Source: Hyalella azteca (lineage: Eukaryota; Arthropoda; Malacostraca; Amphipoda; Hyalellidae). From it: a stretch of DNA of 64,000 nucleotides. Of the stretch, positions 56,056 to 64,000 are shown in pieces. Numbering within the stretch: the stretch's first letter is position 1; each line of letters starts with the position of its first letter. Position numbers and translations under genes: made by a program. The stretch is from contig NW_025939209.1 in assembly GCF_000764305.2 (NCBI RefSeq), forward strand, positions 1,927 to 65,926, written 5' to 3'. Under the pieces are notes generated by a model. The model did no database searches. It was not told the DNA's origin and saw only the letters and a list, made by a program, of their open reading frames with translations.

Positions 56056-58085
56056 ACTAGCTATTTTCAGTGCACGTTTGGCACTGTTACAAGTTTTCCG
56101 TTCGGAACACCTAGAAATCTGCTACCAGCTATTGTTCAGTAATGTTCAAGCATTTACTAACTCTCCAAAAAATTAAACAAAATTTAAATAAAGTAATTTT
56201 ATAAGAAGAATATATCGGACTTACTTTGAGTAGCCTACAGTTTTGGATACTGGTGAATCTCAACTGCCCTGGAAAGCTGAGTAACCGATCAATGGTCAAT
56301 CTTTTTCGAAAGCATCTCGTGCAGCATAGAAAGCTCGAGCTAACCTTACTCATGTTATAGTGAAGCCCTAAAGTCGTAGGGTTTAACCTTTCAACACATC
56401 CACCTTGTAGCATGGGAACCATCACTTCAAATTCCCATGATTAGGTGGCATATCGAAGCCTCTTTTTGCTTTCCCTAAAAAGCAGGAGACTTTAATTTCA
56501 AAGAAATCTTAAAGGATCTCATGTGACGCTCGCGATATACTCTGGCTCGCCTTTTTCGAAAAGCTCTCGATCTTTAGAGATGTACTAACAAAGACGACAA
56601 CGCTTCCTGCATTCGTGAACAAACAGAGCTTTTAGCAGCGCCGACCCTAGTATTGTGCAGCATTACTTTGGCCGTTCACTTATGAAACAAATGGCGTCGA
56701 ATAAGCCAACGCCTTTCCAACTTTCTTGACGCCATCATTCCTTTCTGTAACGCAAGTACAATCTATCTCGTTTCTAGAGCCTCCTCTCATATTAATAAAA
56801 TTGCGCATATAGCAGGATCCGTCAATACTGTCAGTGCAACTGGAAATTCCACTCATCGTTTAAGCAATCATATTTTGAAACCTTGACAGCCGGAGATTTG
56901 TACTCATATTATACAAATCTAATAAGATTTCACTGGTGTATATCGATCTGTTCAGATATACAACGAGATATTAATTACAATAATAGTTTTTCAGCAGGAA
57001 ATAAAGGCGATGATTTCTCTTTAGCATGTTTTATCCTAGCGGTCAACATTTTAATTCATAAATGCGAGATGCTCGTCCTCCGTCTTGTCGAGATTGCATT
57101 CCGTCGGTTCCTACAGAAGTGCGCATACAAAGCTATTCAAAAAGTGAAGATGATAATTTTTTCCAGGACTTTTTGAACTTGTGCTCAAAAATTTAAAGTA
57201 TACCCTAGAAAGTGTCCTGTTATATTCCCAGATCCCATCGATATTCGAATCTCGGTGCAGTAGCGATACCGATTTTTTAAATGCATTTGTCAAACTTTAA
57301 CATGCATTTCTTTTTTAAAGTAGAGCAATTTTGAATCTTTCAAGCAAAATAGGTTAACAATAGCAGCATACGGCTCGAAAGATTCCATCGATCTGAAAAA
57401 ATTCATATTAAGCGATTAATGCAGACGTAAAATAAAGTTAAAAGTGAGAGTCAACTCATAATTAGTGACCAAAAGAGAAATGTGGAATTTTCTACAAATA
57501 TTAATTCATGACGATTTCTTTCTTATACGAATTAAGTTCTAGATGTTCATATTGTTTATATATATTTTTTTGTAGAAAGAATATAAAATTTGGCTTGAAT
57601 ACTTCTGCGGGATGCATGACCAGAAACGCATTGATTCAAATGTTATATATCACATTTTTTTCTCCCCAGTTGATTACCTACATCATCAATCGTCATAATA
57701 TATTCAATGCAAAACCTCTATCGACAGACAGGATATACCCTTATAAACCATGTTTCTTTGATGGGTCCTTGACTGTTTTCCTTACTAATAGCATCACGTA
57801 TGTGTTTCTGACGTGAAATGGTTGCTTGTAGGAGACCACCATGCACTGCCCTGCTTGAAATGGACCACTATGGTCCTTTCCCTCAATATCGTAAAACAGC
57901 GAACATGGAAGACGTGTTGTGTGAAGTTCAAAGTTGAATAATAATTGTTCTTGGGCTGTAATAAATGATACAAGAATAACTCTCATGATGCTTTTTGTTG
58001 AATTGAAGCTCGGGGATCCTGGGTACTGGTAATAATCAAGTAATTAAAGGGAAATGTTTTGCCGATGAAGAGGTCGCAGGCGGGA
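56056..58085. other. Non-coding sequence, nothing recognised
   Basis: AT-rich; short frames without domains (56883-57176 +, 57508-57816 +). Confidence 0.45.
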
Positions 58086-58680
58086 TTAAACGGATACGCC
58101 GCATGAAATGACGGATACGCTGTATGAAATGACGGATACGCTGCATGAAATGACGGATACGCCGCATGAAATGACGGATACGCTGCATGAAATGACGGAT
58201 ACGCTGTATGAAATGACGGATACACTGTATGAAATGACGGATACGCTGCATGAAATGACGGATACGCTGCATGAAATGACTGATACACCGTATGAAATGA
58301 CGGATACGCCGCATGAAATGACGGATAAACCGCATGAAATGACAGATACGCCGCATGAAATGACTGATACACCACATGAAATGACGGATACGCCGCATGA
58401 AATGACAGATACGCCGCATGAATTGACGGATACGCCGCATGAAATGACGGATACACCGCATGAAATGACGGATACGCTGCATTAATTGACAGATACGCCG
58501 CATGAAATGACTGATACACCGCATGAAATGACGGATACGCCGCATGAAATGACGGAAATGCTGCATGAACTGAATGAAATATGTCGCATGAAATGACGGA
58601 TACACCGCGTGAAATGAAGGAAACGCCGCATGAAATGACGGAAATGCTGCATGAAATGACTGATATGTCGCATGAAATGC
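58086..58680. repeat. 21-bp minisatellite, about 28 units
   Basis: The unit is gcatgaaatgacggatacgcc with drift. It is open on both strands (MTDTPHE on +, FMRRIRH and SFHAAYP on -) because the period is a multiple of three. The 3' end is degraded. Confidence 0.94.
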
Positions 58681-59910
58681 TTACAAAGGGACGCTGTGGA
58701 CGCTTCCATCTGTGATCATATTAGCGAAGTGGAAAAAACGATCCTAAGCTAAAAAGCCGGTCAGCGAATACGGCTTCGAATTACAATCGTCTTCAAGATC
58801 CGAAAAAAAGAAAGAGCGCTTGCCTGCCTTCAATTATCAAAGGAGTAACGCACAAAGCCATACAAAGAAGGAAGAGGAAAGATTGGAGGAAGAGGCAAGG
58901 TGAAGAATATCGCATTACNGGCGCTAGAGCTATTTGCAGGCACCCTTTACGTACTGGATCATCTTTTCGTCAAGGTTCAAGAAATTTAGAATTTACAGAA
59001 AATAAATTCTGTACCGGAAGACAGAGTTATTGGTTCTAAAATAAAGTAATCGCCCAAGCGTGATAACGAAAGACGTTATATTTCTTCATCCGCTGTTATC
59101 CAATATTTGCAACAGCAGTATGGAATGTCGTCCGAGAAATGTGATCCAACAAAGTGTCCTTCAACTAACTCGCATAAAATGCTTACGTTAAAATCCACCC
59201 AGGAAATTTTTGCTCGCAGTAATTGAAGGTACAGTTTCTAAGATTTCTCACCAAACAAAGTTGCAATAGTTTTTAGACAATCAATATTTGTGCATTGCAT
59301 TGATGAGAGTAAGAATTTATCAGAGGAGGATTTACCCAAAGGTTTATTGTACATTTGGATCTACAATATTTAGCTTCATAAATTTTCTCACCGATTTCCG
59401 CTGGCCGTCTTGAATGACACGTTAATAATTCCTTTTGCATAATTGAAAACCAACTCATGATGCGTACATCAGAACTAAAGATTGCTACGAGCAACACGCA
59501 GCAAATTCATTTGACTAGAAATTTGAATTGTGTTGAGTGAACCAGGTATATTTAGGTTATTATCAACAAACCACTCATATTACAATGTTTATTATTAAAA
59601 ATTTATGACATGGAAATCCTTCCGCTGCTAATCTTATAAATATTTTCCAATATTTCTTGTGTGGGTTTGTTCGAAGTCTGGCACCGTGCATTAAAATATG
59701 GGCTGTTCAGGTTCATATCCTCGATATTACATGTTTTGGGATATTACCTGGACCTGAAAATTTATTCTTAGACGGAGAATAGAAATGCAAAACAATATTG
59801 GGAGGAATATATTTAAATAAATTTGAAATTGGATTTTCAAATTGGTATTTATTTATTCATTCACTGTAAAAGAGGCAAAGTAGTTTTTCACCTTATGAAA
59901 CACAACTGAA
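58681..59910. other. Non-coding sequence with one ambiguous base
   Basis: N at 58919 marks an assembly uncertainty. No duplicated flank is seen there. Nothing recognised. Confidence 0.45.
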
Positions 59911-60092
59911 ATGGAAGTTATATCTATCTATAATCTGGGCGTGAATAGGTCTATCTTAATTTACTACCCGTTAATTTTATTATCGTTAGCGGGATTACGT
60001 TGTGACAAGAAATTGCAGAGAGTATTTATCCCGGGCAACGTCTGGCTAAGCTACTACACAGACATGTCACTGCACTTGAAAAAATCCTACAG
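59911..60092 (+). CDS. Candidate first exon of an unknown secreted or membrane protein
   Basis: ATG at 59911 begins a frame with a hydrophobic N-terminus, SILIYYPLILLSLAGLRC, which resembles a signal peptide or anchor. It continues DKKLQRVFIPGNVWLSYY and TDMSLHLKKSY. The frame meets a good donor, CTACAG/gtaatt, at 60093 (phase 2). No matching downstream exon was found in 60093-64000, so this may be chance. If real, the gene continues beyond the window. Confidence 0.25.
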
Positions 60093-61840
60093 GTAATTAA
60101 TTTCACACAGTATTGGATTGAATTTAAGTGAAATAAACATCCAGAACTATGAGGCGCTCATTGGTCATAACATTATTTTGTCTAGTGCCTAATTGAGTTT
60201 AATGTACAAATACCTAATACTCTAAAATTAACTGAGCAAATGATTTGGAAGCTGGAAGCCTTTAGTTATTTACACAATAATAAATGTATCTCAATGCAAA
60301 AAGTATTGGGGGAAGTTATTACTATATTTCTCTTCGCCGTTTCCGACGAACCAAACAAATTTCCTTCACCTCCAATAAGTTAGACATTTTTTTCATAATC
60401 TGGTGTCGCATAACTTTGAATAAAAAATAAATAAAAAATATAGAAGAGAATGCGTTTTTTATTCTAATCCGTTGTTAGAGGATCTTATAATTCAGTACTG
60501 ACAAGAGCTGCGTGCCAGCACATGATATCACCGATCCAGTAGCTGCCTTCAGTTCGTATTCCGTGACAACTTTTTCAGCGAAACATGTTCCCTCTCTGTC
60601 GTCAGTCAGCATAACTTGATCTTGGGGTAGTACAGAAGCATGTAATTAGTTTAACTGAATATGTAATTTTTCAGCAACTAAAGCAAATTAAGGAACACGT
60701 ATTCGCTTATAGGCAGGAATAAATTTCTTTGCCTCATAAAATAATTAGGTATATTCAGTAGATCAATTCTACTTGAGCAGTGGCAAGGCTGTTAAAAAAA
60801 TTGAATTGAGGCTTTAGTATGTAAAAGAATTCTCTCGTCGAATTATTGCCAATAAAGCTGAAAAGTTTTTCACTAAAATTCAGGCAAATTACAAGATTTT
60901 TTTTGTGTAATCAGGAATTGCGTGGTCACTTGTGTTGTGAGTGATTTTTGCTCTATTAAAAGAACTACCTATTACAGTATTGGACTTCGTCAAGAATTTG
61001 TTTGTATACTATTATTTCGTTCCCACGAATTAACGAAATGCAAGTATTTTGGTAATAAAATCAAATGCATCTTTGAATCAGAGGCGAGGAATTTGTTAAA
61101 AAATACTGGAAGCAAAGCTTTTAGAACACAGCAATTCCATACGAAGTTGGTTAACCAATCAACCTAAATATAAGTAATGAAGAAATAGTTAAGTATGGTT
61201 CAGGGATTTACAGCGCGGATTTAAATCTCGAGATGATCTTCCAAGCGTTGATTTAGTAATCGACGATTTACGAATACAATGATTAAGCAAACAAAATTGA
61301 TGAATTACTTCAATGGTTATATAAACTAAACTCTACCTCTATGGCACAGGGAAGCTAAAAGTGAACGGTGAAGCCAGATGGTAATAAGAACATAAATTGA
61401 TTATTTATCCGAAGCTCATATCACGTTCGAAGATTATAAATAATAAATCACTCCAGGCTTTTGGTTGTTTTTATTTAGGTTAAACTGCAATTATTATTCA
61501 TAAAAGTCGTCATTCGGTCCTTTGATTACGCTCAACAGGTTGAGCTGCGACGAAAGTGATAAAAAATGCGACAATTGCCTTCATATTCTCATATTTGCAG
61601 AGTGACATGAACAAAATGTTAATTTGTACAAAACTTTAGCACCACCTCCCTTTTCAGTGGAAAACATGATTTAATTCCATCTAAATATTCATGGAGAAAA
61701 AGTCTTACATAAATGAATTTATTCGAAGGGATTTGTGTTCTGGAGAACACAGCAAAATTTCTCTCAAAGTTAATTAATTGTCCCGAGCTGCTGCACGGTG
61801 GCAGCCACCTGAATCGGGAGCAAGAGCTTTACCTGGCCCA
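60093..61840. other. Non-coding sequence, nothing recognised
   Basis: AT-rich; the 81-codon frame at 60922-61167 has no domain. Confidence 0.45.
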
Positions 61841-61990
61841 GCTGGGGCCTATACTTTCAAAAAAAGTTAAGAGATCGTAAGTTCATCAGCCAATCTTGAC
61901 GGTCTTTCAAGCAAAATCCACCAATCATAGACAAGATAATAGAGCGTAAGTACTTACGTTCACTTACGAGTTTTGAAAGTAAAGGCACAG
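61841..61990. mobile_element. MITE-like element
   Basis: Ends gcctatactttcaaaa and ttttgaaagtaaaggc are inverted. Inside are gagatcgtaagttcatc, agccaatcttgac and ccaccaatcatagacaag, similar to 49085-49205, plus the perfect palindrome cgtaagtacttacg. Confidence 0.6.
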
Positions 61991-64000
61991 CGCAAGCCAG
62001 CCCAGGTTGCACAGAAAAACTGATGCTCTAGGTTTCTTGCCGCATGTCCTGTCACAAAATGCAAACTGGTTGAGAGAAATGTTTACCCAAATAAATATAT
62101 TATAAATTAGAAAAAACTGAATATTAGAGTCTTAAATTTGACAAGTATTAATTAAATGGATTGATCAAACTAGCAGTTGTGTTCTGAATTATTATAAAGC
62201 CACCTTCGTACGCTGTTGACTCATCAAAGTGGGTCAGCCAGACCCACAAATTTGTCTCAGTGTAGTGCAAATTTATGTCACAAGTAAGATTACATCAAAC
62301 TACACATCTACTGTTGATCACACATTCAAGCCTTAGTAAAAACTCTAATGAAGTAATTATTAGTGATGATAACCGTAAATATTGTGGCAACATTTTGCTC
62401 TCTACCGTCATTACATAACTTGAGGAAAATAACAAATTACGTTTCACGACCAAGTCATTGTAGGTATTAATGGCTCTGTGGATAATTATTCTTTATGTTT
62501 GATAATAATCAATCACAGGCTTTAATAATTCACTCTAAAATTAAAACAGCAGCGAACTTGTCGAAACTTTTAGCAGTTATCGTACAATATCCTACTCATT
62601 TAATCCAGACATCGCTCTTCAATAAAAAATTTAAAAATTGCCATGAATTTTCCCTTTAAGAACGGTCGACCAGGGCAAAAAATCCATTGAATTTCGAATA
62701 CAGAACAATCACTTTCACTCGTTTCAAATGCACGCAATAGATTCATGTATATTTTATGTTCATTCAAAGTAGGATTTTCAGAACGCACGTTGAGTGTTTA
62801 CACAATCCCGGGATTCAGTGAAGGATACGTGGCTCGAAGAATTGCATCAATGCGGTAGGTGACAACTTCTGTGTTCACAAGTGGGTACCGTAAAATTTTT
62901 TGCATGGAGAAAATATATAATATGTGCGGTTCATTTTCACTCACATTATTTACGTACCTGGCCTCAGAATTTTATGGAATTTTTTCTAATTTTCTGGACA
63001 GAGAAGTTGAAATATTTTGGATAAGAAAAACATGTATTTCAGGTCGGCCGCTGGTTAATCAGTAGCGGTTGTAAAATCATGAGGCGAAGAGACGAGGATT
63101 ATCAATTAGAGATAGCTGCCTACAAGGCTAAAGTTGAATAAATAGCAATAATTCATTGTAAATAACGAATAAAATAATTAATTCTTCCCATTTCCAACGT
63201 GAACTTTGTGAGTTATTCCTAAGCGCAAACAATTATACAATACATCGTCTTTTTAAACAGAATTGGTTTGAAGTATGAATAGATAAGATGCACGGATGTA
63301 GGGAAGTAATTCTTTTGTATTCGAAAATAGAAAATTGGCCCTCATAGACGGCCAGGATGTGATGAATTGCGTAAAACGAAGAAAAAAATCACAATTTTCA
63401 GAAAGCAATTGCACTTCTTTTTTCGGCCGAGAATTCATAACCTTTTTCGTCTAAGCATAACAGGATAACATAACACAACCTTAAAAATTAAAAAAACGAC
63501 GATTGCGTATTAACTACCGTCATCCAATAATTTAAGAATTAATTAAGCTGATTTTTTCGTTTTTGACTTTTCTTTGTTAAACGAGTAATAGAACCTGCAG
63601 CAGGTGCACAGGGTGTGTTTGCAACCATTGCATGTTCCAGCAAAGGGATTTTCTACTTCTTATCTGCACTTACATGTCGCCACTTCATGTCAAGCGTGAG
63701 AGAAATTTGCAAAAAAATCACTGGAATGTTAAGGAAGGAGGAATTTATTTGAGTTCAGTCATCTCTAGGAGATGTTCAAGTGCTCCTGGGAAAGTTATCC
63801 AGTCTTGAAGTGGTTCCTCACAATCGCAACCAACAGTTGCCAAACTTGGCCTGGTCTGTATTAGCAGTCAGCTCATTGTATCTGATATATTATTGCTTTT
63901 ATGTATCACTTTTCTGGTCGCTCGTCTCAAGTGGGTATCGGTTGAAAGAGTCCCTGTCCTGGCCATGAAGTAGTGAGCCTCCAAAGAAAGGCTCATATCG
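61991..64000. other. Non-coding sequence to the end of the window
   Basis: AT-rich. The frame at 63769-63969 (after ctctag; LLGKLSSLEVVPHNRNQQ, then a hydrophobic stretch) is protein-like but unassigned. Otherwise nothing recognised. Confidence 0.4.

Noticed and set aside
57983..58709. Long His/Tyr/Met repeat frames on both strands
   Set aside because: Product of the 21-bp minisatellite.
63769..63969. Plus-strand exon with hydrophobic segment
   Set aside because: Only one possible acceptor; no matching donor or homologue recognised at the window edge.

Overview
The window is eukaryotic nuclear DNA, most likely from an arthropod and probably an insect. Four things point that way: AT-rich non-coding sequence; short, GC-rich, split coding exons with GT/AG junctions; a decayed Tc1-like element and two copies of a tRNA-derived SINE; and a short interstitial (TTAGG)n tract. 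The species cannot be fixed from the sequence. A hemipteran-like genome is a guess.

One gene is convincing. It runs on the + strand, enters from upstream of the window, and ends at 29475. Five exons (1669-1823, 13708-13922, 22167-22316, 25059-25205, 27902-29475) encode the last five blades of a Kelch-repeat beta-propeller protein, about one blade per exon. The terminal exon carries a Ser/Gly-rich, probably disordered insert of roughly 450 residues inside the final blade. Intron phases agree at every junction except exon 2 to exon 3. There a 10-bp tandem duplication at the exon end breaks the predicted frame.

The most unusual feature is how this gene is surrounded by repeats. All four short Kelch exons have one or both edges copied into the neighbouring intron, splice site included. 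Exon 1 has three upstream copies of its acceptor plus its first 17 coding bases, and about three downstream copies of its donor edge. Exon 2 has its 3' part and donor duplicated. Exon 3 has its acceptor and first 5' bases duplicated. Exon 4 follows a 24-bp minisatellite that looks like its own acceptor, and has a mutated copy of its 3' end about 500 bp downstream. A MITE whose terminal inverted repeat seems to have been amplified into a 43-bp minisatellite lies in the same intron.

Layout: 1-1668 is an 18-bp microsatellite, AT-rich sequence and the exon-1 acceptor array. 1824-13707 is intron 1 (interspersed elements, Tc1-like relic, a 78-bp array). 13923-22166 is intron 2 (CTG tract, telomere-like tract, an assembly N with duplicated flanks, a ~54-bp array). 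22317-25058 and 25206-27901 are introns 3 and 4. From about 29640 to the end I recognise no complete gene. That part holds minisatellites (22, 36, 21, 21/42, 35 and 21 bp units), foldback/MITE-like elements, direct duplications, one SINE and a few weak coding-like islands. Most long reading frames there are repeats whose unit is a multiple of three bases.
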